Assembly (NCBI GenBank): GCA_040221475.1 | Contig: JAVKEJ010000053.1 | Coordinates: forward strand, 186,001 to 250,000 | Length of the DNA stretch: 64,000 nt | From: WLXB01 sp040221475 | GTDB lineage: Bacteria > Pseudomonadota > Alphaproteobacteria > Rhodospirillales > Rhodospirillaceae | Reading direction: 5' to 3' | Translations under genes and position numbers: made by a program | The notes under the pieces: generated by a model | Databases searched by the model: none | Seen by the model: the letters and a program-made list of their open reading frames with translations, nothing else | What the model was told of the DNA's origin: nothing | Part shown: piece by piece, positions 1-8,422 of the stretch | How positions within the stretch are numbered: position 1 is the first letter of the stretch | How the letters are laid out: each line of letters begins with the position of its first letter

Positions 1-2
1 AT

Positions 3-1610
3 CAGCCGATGATGTCCGAAGATGGCAGGTTTGTGATATCTTTCAATGGTGAAATTTATAATTTTAAAGAGCTTCGGCTCATGTATGAGCGCAAGGGCCA
101 GCAATTTAAAACAGGCACTGATACTGAAATACTTCTGCACGCTTTCACGAAATTAGGCCCAGTAGTTTTCCAAGCCCTTGATGGGCAATTTGCTGTAGCT
201 ATCTATGACCGTCAGAAAGGGATTGTAACTTTAGCGCGAGATCGTATTGGAGAAAAACCTTTATACTATGCGATAGAATCCGGCTTTTGTGTCTTTAGCT
301 CAGAACTTAAGGCGCTCTTGGAGGTTGACCAACTTGATGTGCAGCTTTCAGAAGAAGCGCTTGCGCAGTATCTAACCCTGCGTTATGTGCCGCCACCCAA
401 AACGATTTTAGACCCTATTAAAAAACTCCCTCCTGGCTTCTACCTTCAGATAGATATAAACGGTAATAGTCGCGTTGAAAGGTATTATTCCTTTGAAATA
501 GATCAGGATAACGCTCCAGGTCTGGGTGACTTGGACACATACTGTGATGAAGTTGAAGAAGCTTTAATTGACTCCTTAAAGGTCCGGCTAAACAGTGATG
601 TCCCAATAGGGGTTTTCTTGTCGAGCGGGGTCGACTCCTCCTTGGTCTGTGCGCTGCTTTCAAAAAAGCTTGATCAAAACATTAAGACTTACACAATCGG
701 GTTTTCCGGCGACGAAAATTCAGAGCATCATGCTGCAGAGAGTATATCTAAAGAGCTAGGCACAGATCATAGCACGCACATTTTTTCTGCGTCGAATTTT
801 GACGTTATATGCGACAAAATCGGAGATATTTTAGACGAACCTAATGGTGATAGAAGCTGTGTGCCGACTTACCTCTTATCAGAGTTTACACGTCAGCATG
901 TAAAAGTGGCCATATCAGGGGATGCCGGAGATGAGCTATTTGGCGGGTATGGCAGATACCCTGGGGTTGCTAAGTCATTCGATGGTATGGCGCCTGGAAA
1001 TGCGCGACAAAAGGTAAAGGCTTATATTGAGCAAGGGCTGCCCGTATTTCCTCCCCAAGCTGTTCAAGCGGCGTTTCCAGATGCATTTGAAAAGCTGAGT
1101 GACTTTTATGAGGCATACGCGCCCGCATTTGCGCATATTAGAAGGCCTTCAATTCATGCACTGCGACAGTTGGATCTCCATACATACCTGCCTGGAGCTG
1201 TTTTAGCGAAAGTAGACAGAATGAGTATGCAACACTCCTTGGAAGTGCGGACACCCTTCTTGTCACCAAAGATGCTAGCGCTAGCAAGTAAGGCTAGCGA
1301 GAAGGCGTGCTGGTCTGACGGCATACAAAAGGTTGTCCTCCGCAGAATTTTGTCAAAATACTTACCTGACCAACATGTTTATGCGCCAAAGCAAGGGTTT
1401 GGTATGCCCTCGAGCGTATTCTTCAATAATAAACAACGGATAGAGGCCGAACTTAGAACGGCGTACCATGTTTTACGTGCGACAAATTTCTTTCAATCGC
1501 GTCATCAGGCTTTGGACGCAATGTTTGGTTCTGTAACAGCGAATATTAATTCTATTTGGGCAGTAGTGGTTCTATCTAAATGGATACAGTCTATAAATAG
1601 GGCACTATAG
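3..1610 (+). CDS. asnB: Asparagine synthetase-like glutamine amidotransferase (5' end cut by window)
   Basis: Class II glutamine amidotransferase fused to an ATP-pyrophosphatase synthetase domain. It would take ammonia from glutamine and amidate a carboxylate through an adenylated intermediate in the cytoplasm. The reading frame is open to the window edge, and the catalytic N-terminal Cys plus roughly the first 50-70 residues lie outside. Counting from the Met at 9, visible motifs are NGEIYNF (13-19), RDRIGEKPLYY (78-88), the PP-loop SSGVDSS (205-211) and ISGDAGDELFGGYGRY (302-317), with the late synthetase motifs VRTPFLSP and PKQGFGMP. It is the first gene of a compact + strand run (2-nt gap to the next), so in this context it may amidate a sugar or glycan carboxylate rather than make free asparagine. 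That role is inferred; the family assignment is secure. Confidence 0.93.
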   Translation, partial: QPMMSEDGRFVISFNGEIYNFKELRLMYERKGQQFKTGTDTEILLHAFTKLGPVVFQALDGQFAVAIYDRQKGIVTLARDRIGEKPLYYAIESGFCVFSSELKALLEVDQLDVQLSEEALAQYLTLRYVPPPKTILDPIKKLPPGFYLQIDINGNSRVERYYSFEIDQDNAPGLGDLDTYCDEVEEALIDSLKVRLNSDVPIGVFLSSGVDSSLVCALLSKKLDQNIKTYTIGFSGDENSEHHAAESISKELGTDHSTHIFSASNFDVICDKIGDILDEPNGDRSCVPTYLLSEFTRQHVKVAISGDAGDELFGGYGRYPGVAKSFDGMAPGNARQKVKAYIEQGLPVFPPQAVQAAFPDAFEKLSDFYEAYAPAFAHIRRPSIHALRQLDLHTYLPGAVLAKVDRMSMQHSLEVRTPFLSPKMLALASKASEKACWSDGIQKVVLRRILSKYLPDQHVYAPKQGFGMPSSVFFNNKQRIEAELRTAYHVLRATNFFQSRHQALDAMFGSVTANINSIWAVVVLSKWIQSINRAL

Positions 1611-1612
1611 AG

Positions 1613-2599
1613 ATGGATAATCGTCCACCTCCAGCAGTGTTATACCGGATGATGCGCGATCTTATGAATAGCGCAGCCAATAGTGCAACCAACTTTCTTG
1701 ATGATGAAGTTAAAGGTCGTGTCAGTGAACTTGCTCAGTACTTTGATAATGCCTGCGAGAACTATAATGACGCCGATTTGACGATTATCATCTTCCATCT
1801 GGAACTCGAAGATGCATACAAGAGTGTAAACTATATTGACATTAGCTTTGATCAAAGCCTGATCAACTATAGGGTAATTTTAGAGTACCATTTTGAAGCC
1901 TCTCGGATGTTTAACCCTGATGCTAGAATTATTTTCATTTGCGGTGAAGATGATGAAGTTTCGTATGTGCCTGATAATGTTGTTATTGTTCGTCTACCTT
2001 TAACTTCTGAAAGGCTAATGTACGAGCGGGTTGTTGCATTAACAGCTTACACTCAGTCTAAATCGTTCACGTCAAACACGGTCATGCTCGACAGTGATGC
2101 TATACCAAATTATTCACTAAAAACTGTATTTGAACTGAATTTTGACGTCGCCCTGACTTACAGGCAACCATCCACTTTGATGACTCTAAACGAAGGCGTT
2201 ATCTTTGTTGGCTTGGGCGAAGATGGTAGAAAATCTCAAAAATTCTTTGAACGCTATTTGGCGACATATGAGAAGTTGTGCGAGAACGAGTTTGTTATCG
2301 AGCACTATAAAGAAATTCGTCGTTGGAGAGGGGGGCAACTCGCATTAAATGGTGCAGGCAAAGCCCTTGGGTTCATGAGCGAGTTTGATCATACTTATGC
2401 GAATGGAGCTCTAGTCCGGTATTTACCCGGAGATGACTATAACTTCTCAGTTAAGCCAGGGGAATTTTATGAGTGTGAACAGTTTATGCGTAAATATATT
2501 CTTCATTTGAAGGGACCAATGAAGCCGGACCTGAAGATAATAATTGATTTCCAGCGCCTGTGGCACGGTGAGCTTTTGGCTTCAGGTTTAATCCGTTAA
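1613..2599 (+). CDS. Putative glycosyltransferase-like protein
   Basis: 328 residues, no signal peptide or membrane segment. The only recognisable hallmark is a hydrophobic strand ending in an acidic DSD triplet (MLDSDAIPN, residues 158-166), the layout of the DxD metal and nucleotide-sugar site in GT-A glycosyltransferases. Later stretches (NEGVIFVGLG and WRGGQLALNG) resemble the acceptor-side regions of small GT families. It starts 2 nt after the amidotransferase stop, so the two are probably cotranscribed. The N-terminal 50 residues are not conserved-looking. I do not recognise a specific family; glycosyltransferase is an inference from the DSD motif and the surrounding glycan genes. Confidence 0.6.
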   Translation: MDNRPPPAVLYRMMRDLMNSAANSATNFLDDEVKGRVSELAQYFDNACENYNDADLTIIIFHLELEDAYKSVNYIDISFDQSLINYRVILEYHFEASRMFNPDARIIFICGEDDEVSYVPDNVVIVRLPLTSERLMYERVVALTAYTQSKSFTSNTVMLDSDAIPNYSLKTVFELNFDVALTYRQPSTLMTLNEGVIFVGLGEDGRKSQKFFERYLATYEKLCENEFVIEHYKEIRRWRGGQLALNGAGKALGFMSEFDHTYANGALVRYLPGDDYNFSVKPGEFYECEQFMRKYILHLKGPMKPDLKIIIDFQRLWHGELLASGLIR

Positions 2600-2730
2600 C
2601 CAAATCACTATCGAAATTCTCGAATTAGGGAGCTTAAGCATTCACTTCGGCGTTGTGATTAGACATTACACACGCGTATAACAAACCACCTTAACGAGTT
2701 CCTATGATGGATGGATCTTGGTTAGTGTTT

Positions 2731-2736
2731 TATAAT
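2731..2736 (+). promoter_or_regulatory. Candidate -10 box (TATAAT)
   Basis: A perfect TATAAT lies 44 nt upstream of the ATG at 2780, in the 180-bp gap after the putative glycosyltransferase gene. No good -35 hexamer is seen at 16-18 nt, so this is a weak promoter call. It would let the methyltransferase genes downstream be transcribed separately. Confidence 0.35.
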
Positions 2737-2779
2737 CCCATTCCAAGTATTGAATGGCTAATACCAACGGAAACCGCGC

Positions 2780-3484
2780 ATGAACGAACTGCACTTATCC
2801 ACGAGTATGATAGCGAGATCGTTTTGGACTGAGTTGATGTCTTCTACGCGTGCTGAGGAAGCCCGTGAGTCCGCAGATGAAATATTCCGATATACGGATA
2901 GTATTCAGCCACTTTATGGCCAGCAAACGGGTTCAATTTCGCGCAAGTCGGCTGAACTCATCTGGCTCTTGGCGAGATATTTTGGGCCAAAGCAAGTTGC
3001 TGAGATTGGTACATATATTGGCCGTTCAACCCTGGCTTTAAGATATGGTGCTGATCCAACACTAGAGTTTCTCGCGACGTGTGATGGTAGCTTCGATTGT
3101 TGGAAAGCGCCACCTGATTTGGATGATTCCAAGGTGCAGTATTTTGGTAAAACGAATAGTGCCGATATGTTCCAAAAACTCATTAAGGACGGAAGAAAGA
3201 TTGATCTCTTTTTGCTGGACGGTCGAATATCGGCAGCAGACTTAGAGGCGATTGAATCCTTAAAGACGGATAACTCTATATTTGTCATTGATGACTTTGA
3301 AGGGGTGGAAAAGGGGGTGACGAACGCTATTTTGCTGCGTGAAAAATTCCCTTCCCTATTACTGTTAGCACCAGAAAATAAGCTGTCTAACGGTTGGAAT
3401 GATGCTCATTGTCTAGCTGTCATGCTCCCAGCATCAAATATTAGACTGTCGTCGCAGCAACGACTTCCCTTGTCTCTAATGTAG
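2780..3484 (+). CDS. Class I SAM-dependent methyltransferase-like protein
   Basis: 234 residues. The SAM-binding motif I appears as AEIGTYIGRST (74-84), the form typical of small O-methyltransferase-like Rossmann proteins that act on hydroxyls. The motif-IV region reads DLFLLDGR (142-149), followed by VIDDFEG (169-175). It would transfer a methyl group from S-adenosylmethionine to a soluble acceptor in the cytoplasm. Between two other glycan-associated genes it may methylate a sugar nucleotide or a glycan end. The acceptor cannot be read from the sequence. The ATG is preceded by a weak GGAAA Shine-Dalgarno, and the gap to the next gene is 9 nt. Confidence 0.75.
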   Translation: MNELHLSTSMIARSFWTELMSSTRAEEARESADEIFRYTDSIQPLYGQQTGSISRKSAELIWLLARYFGPKQVAEIGTYIGRSTLALRYGADPTLEFLATCDGSFDCWKAPPDLDDSKVQYFGKTNSADMFQKLIKDGRKIDLFLLDGRISAADLEAIESLKTDNSIFVIDDFEGVEKGVTNAILLREKFPSLLLLAPENKLSNGWNDAHCLAVMLPASNIRLSSQQRLPLSLM

Positions 3485-3493
3485 TATTAAAGA

Positions 3494-4249
3494 ATGAGTC
3501 AAATCGACAACGTCCTGCATAAGGTCATTGAGCCTTGGATCGTGTTAGCCAACAGTGTGTTGATTACCTGTTCCTGTACGAGAAACTTTACGCCGATTGA
3601 GCTCCTGAAAGCGCCAATGCGGTTTCGGGGTGAGAATTCTGATGGTGTCGTTAAAATTGCTGTGCCTAAAGGCTTTCCCACGATGGACGCCATTTTAGTA
3701 TCTAGTGGTAGGGAGTTTTTATCGAAGATCAAAGACCTAAACTTACCGATTTCGACACAGAGTCTAAATGAACAAACTGATATTGTCGCGATAAAACTCA
3801 AGGGGGTTAAGGCGCTTGAGTCCTTGTCTCACCTGGATATCACATACTATCCACTTTATAGATTTCATTCAGAGCATTTATTCTTTCATGCAGATAATCA
3901 GGTGGCTGCGTATGTTGGGGACTGTATTCGATTTATGATGCTTCGTAGTGGCTACCAACCGAATATACAAAATGATAGCGACCAGTCTGTGATTACATTG
4001 GGTGCCGGAATGAAGATCACTGTAGTTGGAATGAGGTCGCTAGAAAGAATACACATATCTGACTCCGGACGTACTACTGTGTTCGACATTAAAGAAAAAA
4101 GTATAGACGTTGACTCACTCATGTACCCGTCTGTCTATACGGCTGGTGCAGAAATGCTGAAGACTCAAGGAAAACTCGAGAATATGTCTTTTTCTTTGTC
4201 TGACACGACATTTTCACTAAAGGATTCGCCGGAGACTGTCAGTGTTTAG
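3494..4249 (+). CDS. Hypothetical protein in glycan cassette
   Basis: 251 residues, not recognised. There is no signal peptide, no membrane span and no obvious catalytic motif. The protein mixes short beta-strand-like stretches and contains a CSCTRNF segment near residue 27. Its 3' end overlaps the following methyltransferase gene by 8 nt, so the two are translationally coupled and probably act together. Base composition is AT-rich like its neighbours upstream and unlike the genes after 8 kb. Confidence 0.7.
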   Translation: MSQIDNVLHKVIEPWIVLANSVLITCSCTRNFTPIELLKAPMRFRGENSDGVVKIAVPKGFPTMDAILVSSGREFLSKIKDLNLPISTQSLNEQTDIVAIKLKGVKALESLSHLDITYYPLYRFHSEHLFFHADNQVAAYVGDCIRFMMLRSGYQPNIQNDSDQSVITLGAGMKITVVGMRSLERIHISDSGRTTVFDIKEKSIDVDSLMYPSVYTAGAEMLKTQGKLENMSFSLSDTTFSLKDSPETVSV

Positions 4250-5051
4250 ACGAGAAGTAATTCCAAGCTCAGAAGACCCCGAAGTATTTATAGACTCAAA
4301 ACTTGGAGATTCAGGTTACGTAGACTCTTTTGGGTTCGAGTGGACACACATTGATGGCTTTGTTGGGAAAGAAGTTATGTCCCATGGTCATGTGTTCGGG
4401 CGATTTATGTTGCCTCGGGAATTTTTTAAAGGAAAAACTGTTGTAGACGTCGGATGTGGCAACGGTCGTATAGGCCGCCTCATAGCTCCGCTTTGCATGT
4501 CTTATTGTGGTTTCGATTTATCAAAGGCTGTTTACGCGTTTCCAAAATATATAAGTAAGCCACCTCAATTTCAGTTATTACAGGCATCAGGAACAGATAC
4601 GCCAATAGCAGATGACGTTGCTGACGTAACAATATGTTGGGGTGTACTTCATCATATGGATGAGCCAGAGGCAGCCTTTCGAGAACTCATCAGAATGACG
4701 AAGCCGGGTGGAACGATATTGATATTTATTTATTCAAAAGCATTCGATGTCAGGAAAAACTTGAATACTTTTATTCGGGGGCTGCCAGATAAAGAAGCTT
4801 ACGATATCGTTAGATCATTGTCAGATGGTTTGGATGGCTGGCGCGAAGTCGACCAGTTTTACGGCAGTATGCTTGGAAATCTTATGTCACTGAGTGTTAA
4901 GCACTCCCGAGAATGGCAAATTTTTCAGTGGTTCGATGGTATAACCCCCAGATATCATTGGTCCTTAGAGAGTGATATTCCTAAATGGGCAAAGCAGTAT
5001 GCTAAAAATCTTATTTCTTATAGACCGGGTTGTTTTGTAATCACAACTTAG
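4242..5051 (+). CDS. SAM-dependent methyltransferase (Methyltransf_11/25 type)
   Basis: 269 residues starting at GTG, with GGAG at 4231-4234 as ribosome site. Motif I is VVDVGCGNGRIGR (67-79). The post-motif VTICWGVLHHMDEP and the MTKPGGTILIF strand are classic for class I methyltransferases of the UbiE/Methyltransf_11 type. It uses S-adenosylmethionine; the substrate is unknown. It overlaps the upstream hypothetical gene by 8 nt. As the last gene of the cassette it probably adds a methyl cap or an O-methyl modification to a surface glycan, which is an inference from position only. Confidence 0.85.
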   Translation: MFRREVIPSSEDPEVFIDSKLGDSGYVDSFGFEWTHIDGFVGKEVMSHGHVFGRFMLPREFFKGKTVVDVGCGNGRIGRLIAPLCMSYCGFDLSKAVYAFPKYISKPPQFQLLQASGTDTPIADDVADVTICWGVLHHMDEPEAAFRELIRMTKPGGTILIFIYSKAFDVRKNLNTFIRGLPDKEAYDIVRSLSDGLDGWREVDQFYGSMLGNLMSLSVKHSREWQIFQWFDGITPRYHWSLESDIPKWAKQYAKNLISYRPGCFVITT

Positions 5052-5084
5052 TGCAAAGACTTAGTAAATATGAGTGATTCGCTC

Positions 5085-5125
5085 CTGGCGTTCAGAGCAT
5101 TTTACTCTTGGCTTTTGAATGCCAG
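5085..5125. terminator. Possible hairpin between convergent genes
   Basis: Positions 5085-5097 can pair with 5113-5125, with G-U wobbles, forming a stem of about 13 bp between the convergent methyltransferase and SIS genes. Neither side has a clear U-run, so function as an intrinsic terminator is uncertain. Confidence 0.3.
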
Positions 5126-5128
5126 AAA

Positions 5129-5728
5129 CTAAACATCTTCTCTATGCTTATAAAGCCACTGCATTAGCAGATGGCCAACAACCATCTGTATGTCTTCAGA
5201 GATCTGCATGTCGTCTATGGCTATGTGTATGGAGTGTTTTGCAAGCTTAAGTGACTTACCTCCTGAATACCCCAGAATAGCGTAGCTCTCTAAATCTGCC
5301 TCATTGCAATACTCTAATGCCTTAAGAATGTTGGGTGAGTTGCCGCTGCCAGAGAGCGCAATTGCAATGTCACCTGGTTGCGCAAGAACCGCCAATTGAT
5401 AAGAGAATATATTCTCATACCCTTCATCATTCGCAAGACACGTTGTCACTGATCCGTTTGCAGGAAGGGCTGTCACGCGCAGACCACTGCCAAACGTTTT
5501 GGAAATTCCGTAAATCCAATCATTGGCTAGGTGCATGGCGTTGCCTGCAGACCCCCCGTTGCCGAACAAGAAAACCTGTCGCCCTTCTTTCCAGGCGGCC
5601 AATAACGACTGTGCAAGTGTCTCTATGGTCTGGATTGGCAGTTCCTTAGTCGCTGCAGAAAGACGCTCAAAATAGCTATTTGTGAATGTCTCAAAATCGC
5701 TGCTGGCGATATGCGCCTGATCGTCCAT
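5129..5728 (-). CDS. SIS-domain sugar phosphate isomerase-like protein (GmhA family)
   Basis: 199 residues, the size of phosphoheptose isomerase GmhA (about 190). The SIS phosphosugar-binding loop is FGNGGSAGNAMH (55-66), with a second SIS signature ALSGSGNSPN (124-133) and a C-terminal GHLL containing the expected catalytic-type His. The acidic pair that follows the AMH helix in E. coli GmhA (FAEEL) is LANDW here, so the catalytic Glu may be shifted or lost. It ends the minus-strand block that begins with pseF. Sugar phosphate isomerisation or binding in surface glycan synthesis is likely; sedoheptulose 7-phosphate as substrate is not assured. Confidence 0.8.
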   Translation of the reverse strand: MDDQAHIASSDFETFTNSYFERLSAATKELPIQTIETLAQSLLAAWKEGRQVFLFGNGGSAGNAMHLANDWIYGISKTFGSGLRVTALPANGSVTTCLANDEGYENIFSYQLAVLAQPGDIAIALSGSGNSPNILKALEYCNEADLESYAILGYSGGKSLKLAKHSIHIAIDDMQISEDIQMVVGHLLMQWLYKHREDV

Positions 5729-5886
5729 TTTAGGTCCTCAACTTAGCAATTCATTTGTATTTTTCAGGAATAGCATGTCCTGCGCTAAGCGACATCAAAA
5801 GATGGCGATTAAACATCAAGAGTGATTACTAACCTTGCTAATAATAAGGCAAAACCAGCCTACAAATCTTTGAAATTTAATATGAG

Positions 5887-7566
5887 TTAGGCTTCAGGCT
5901 CTAAGATTTCAATGATTTGGCGGGCTTTCACGTTTTTCAGAACCTGCTTAATCCCGCTTGGCCAATCAATCTCAATATGTTGCACAATCTCACTTCTGCC
6001 TAGGCCAAATATCAACACTGGATCGTTGCTTGAGTTGTACCCATGTGCGCTGGTTTTCTCCCGCATCTGTGTCAGTGGGGCGGTGGTGACACGCACTTTT
6101 GCACCATAGCCGTTCGTGTTGCTTTTGGTGCCTATTAATCTCAGCTTGAGCCATGCATTGTCGTTGCCTTGATTGATTAATAAATGGTTCTGCTGTGGGA
6201 TATTCACCCGTTTGCCATCGCTGTAGTAAGTTCTGTTGGTTACCACGAGGTCGGGAAACCCATCCATGTTGATGTCGGCCGCTCCAACACCACTGCCGAT
6301 CCCATAGCCCTCAGCGCCAGATCCGACGGTTACGTCCGTAAAAGTAAGATCTCCATTGTTCATGTAGAGTTTATTCTCAGCCGGTTCCCAAGCAATGTAA
6401 AACTGCACAAATGAGGGCATCTGGCTGATGACATCATTAATCAGTACGTTCGAGAGGCCACCATTGTTGACGTAAATATCGATCCATCCATCGTTGTTAA
6501 AGTCTGCCATTGTGCAACCACGTGCGCCACCGACATCTCCAGTGCCACTGCTCAGCGTAATATCTTTAAAATTAACTTCACCGGTGTCTGATAATTGACT
6601 GACAATCAGCCTGTTAGCTTGGTCTGCCGTCGGCAAATAGAAATCAAGATCGCTGTCATTGTCGATGTCTCCAATGCAAGCACCATTTGCGTTTCCAGGG
6701 TTCAAGAAGGCAAATCCATTTGGGCCTCTTCTGTTTGTCGTGATGTCACTGAACGTTCCATCCTTATTGTTCAATAAAAGAACATTGGCATCGCCTTCAT
6801 TTGTAATAAGAAGATCAATCCAGCCATCGTTATTAATATCGGTCCAGTTGGGTGACCCCTGTGAATTGGCTTCTAAGACCTTACCTTGTATAGCAACGCC
6901 GGACTTCTCCGTGACGTCCTGAAACGTGCCGTCGCCTAAGTTCTCGAAAAGCGCGTTTTCGACGTCATAGTCAGCACATTTCCAGAAGAGATCTAAGTCG
7001 CCATCGTTATCATAATCTCCCCAAGCCAATCCTGCGCCGGTGTTTCCTATGCCTCCAATACGTTGATCTTCTGCATTACCCTTTCTCATAATTCTTGCAG
7101 CTCGTGTCACGTTTTCAAAGTTAGCTACGCCTGTTTCCACCAGTAGGTTTCTATAAACAGTGGTTGGGACATGATTGCTCCGGTCTTGTCCTGGAGGCAT
7201 GTTAGAGACCGCGAGGTCCTGGTCTCCATCTCCGTCGAAGTCGCCCCATGATGCGCCTCTGCTAAAACTTCCATGGTTCGCAACACCACGTTGCTCTGCG
7301 ACGTTTGTGAAACGACCCGTTCCGTCATTCTCCCAAAGTCGGTTATTGATCCCAGCGGCGAGGGCTTCTGCTGGAATGTAGATATCGAGATCACCGTCAT
7401 TGTCGTAATCGGCAAACGCGGGGCCAGTGCTGTTGACGGCAAAGTCAGAAAGCCCAGCCTGTTCACTGTTGTCTACAAACTGAATCGGCTGTGTTTGGGC
7501 AAATGCCGCGCTTGTTAAACTTAGGAGAACGAGAGCGGCATAAGACAGCAGAATTCTATAAGCCAT
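5887..7566 (-). CDS. Secreted CRTAC1-type FG-GAP/VCBS repeat protein with UnbV domain
   Basis: 559 residues with a clear Sec signal peptide (about 1-23, ending AFA-Q). At least seven calcium-binding loops of the DxDxDGDxD type follow, for example DYDNDGDLDIY, DFDGDGDQDLA and DFNNDGWIDIY, spaced as blades of a beta-propeller. The C-terminal 90 residues match the ASPIC/UnbV domain (NGYGAKVRV, FGLGRSE, IDWPSGIKQ). Such proteins are exported calcium-stabilised propellers, often bound to the outer surface; the biochemical role is unknown. It lies between a Nudix gene and a SIS gene in a pseudaminic acid block, which is unusual and may mean a surface partner for the glycan. Confidence 0.9.
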   Translation of the reverse strand: MAYRILLSYAALVLLSLTSAAFAQTQPIQFVDNSEQAGLSDFAVNSTGPAFADYDNDGDLDIYIPAEALAAGINNRLWENDGTGRFTNVAEQRGVANHGSFSRGASWGDFDGDGDQDLAVSNMPPGQDRSNHVPTTVYRNLLVETGVANFENVTRAARIMRKGNAEDQRIGGIGNTGAGLAWGDYDNDGDLDLFWKCADYDVENALFENLGDGTFQDVTEKSGVAIQGKVLEANSQGSPNWTDINNDGWIDLLITNEGDANVLLLNNKDGTFSDITTNRRGPNGFAFLNPGNANGACIGDIDNDSDLDFYLPTADQANRLIVSQLSDTGEVNFKDITLSSGTGDVGGARGCTMADFNNDGWIDIYVNNGGLSNVLINDVISQMPSFVQFYIAWEPAENKLYMNNGDLTFTDVTVGSGAEGYGIGSGVGAADINMDGFPDLVVTNRTYYSDGKRVNIPQQNHLLINQGNDNAWLKLRLIGTKSNTNGYGAKVRVTTAPLTQMREKTSAHGYNSSNDPVLIFGLGRSEIVQHIEIDWPSGIKQVLKNVKARQIIEILEPEA

Positions 7567-7682
7567 ATCCGAGCATACCTTTTAAAGTTACAGGCCATAT
7601 TGGCTGTAGAATGAAGCGTACCCAATACATCGCATAAAGCTATCCACTATGAGAACAGCTCAGAACACCCTGAGCTCATTGA

Positions 7683-8420
7683 TTAAATCTCCAATTCCAT
7701 CAATGAGAGCTCTTTCAAGATCACTTTGGTGCTTCTTGAAAAGTTACGTGCTACGTCTTTCATGAATTGACAAATCTGAGACGCTGGTACGACGCGCACG
7801 TTGTTATATTCGTCGCTGGGGCGGTTGGAAAAGTATCCTTCTATCTCGCGTTGTCTGGCGTCTAACTCTATACTGATGACGAGGTCTAGCGCCCCCGTTT
7901 TCTCGTTCGCTATGCCTCCCTTGAGTTGTTGCGTGCTGATTCTGCTTTCTGGAATGCCAAGTTCTTCGCGCATCTCGGTTTCAATCAGAACGGTCGAGGA
8001 TAAGTGTGCACCGTCAAAAATGCAGGAGTCATCAAAAGTCCCAGAAGGGGCGAGTTCCCAAAGTCCTTTGTCTAAAGTTACTTTTGTGGAGCGTTGGGCA
8101 AAGATGAAACCATCCTCACAGGTCAGCACGCCGCTGCAGGCGAGGGGGCGCACATATAGCGAGTCGGATATCCGCGCATCATTAATCTGAGCATGAAAAT
8201 ACTTAAATTCCGTTGGCCTGACTGTAATGGTTTGTTCATTGTAATCTTGAACAGAAAAGAGCCGACCGTTAAATAGCGCGTCCTGGCTGTTCTGCGCAGT
8301 AGATTGCCAGAATTGTTCAGCCTTGACCCGTGCGGCAGTGGGTATAACTAAATCTTCCTGATCAATGTTGATGCGAACGTCAGGAGCAAAAGAATGCCAG
8401 GTGATGAGCGTGTTGGTCAT
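7683..8420 (-). CDS. Nudix-fold hydrolase-like protein
   Basis: 246 residues if read from the GTG at 8423, 245 from the ATG at 8420, which I prefer; the pseI stop lies 2 nt before it. The core contains a Nudix helix: GTF at 128-130 and TEMREELGI at 149-157, fitting RExxEExGx except for Thr in place of the leading Arg. The N-terminal 90 residues are outside the standard Nudix fold. The family hydrolyses nucleoside diphosphates linked to another moiety; the Arg-to-Thr change leaves activity open. Tight linkage to pseI and pseF suggests a nucleotide-sugar substrate or housekeeping of CMP-sugars, which is inference. Confidence 0.75.
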   Translation of the reverse strand: MTNTLITWHSFAPDVRINIDQEDLVIPTAARVKAEQFWQSTAQNSQDALFNGRLFSVQDYNEQTITVRPTEFKYFHAQINDARISDSLYVRPLACSGVLTCEDGFIFAQRSTKVTLDKGLWELAPSGTFDDSCIFDGAHLSSTVLIETEMREELGIPESRISTQQLKGGIANEKTGALDLVISIELDARQREIEGYFSNRPSDEYNNVRVVPASQICQFMKDVARNFSRSTKVILKELSLMELEI

Positions 8421-8422
8421 CA

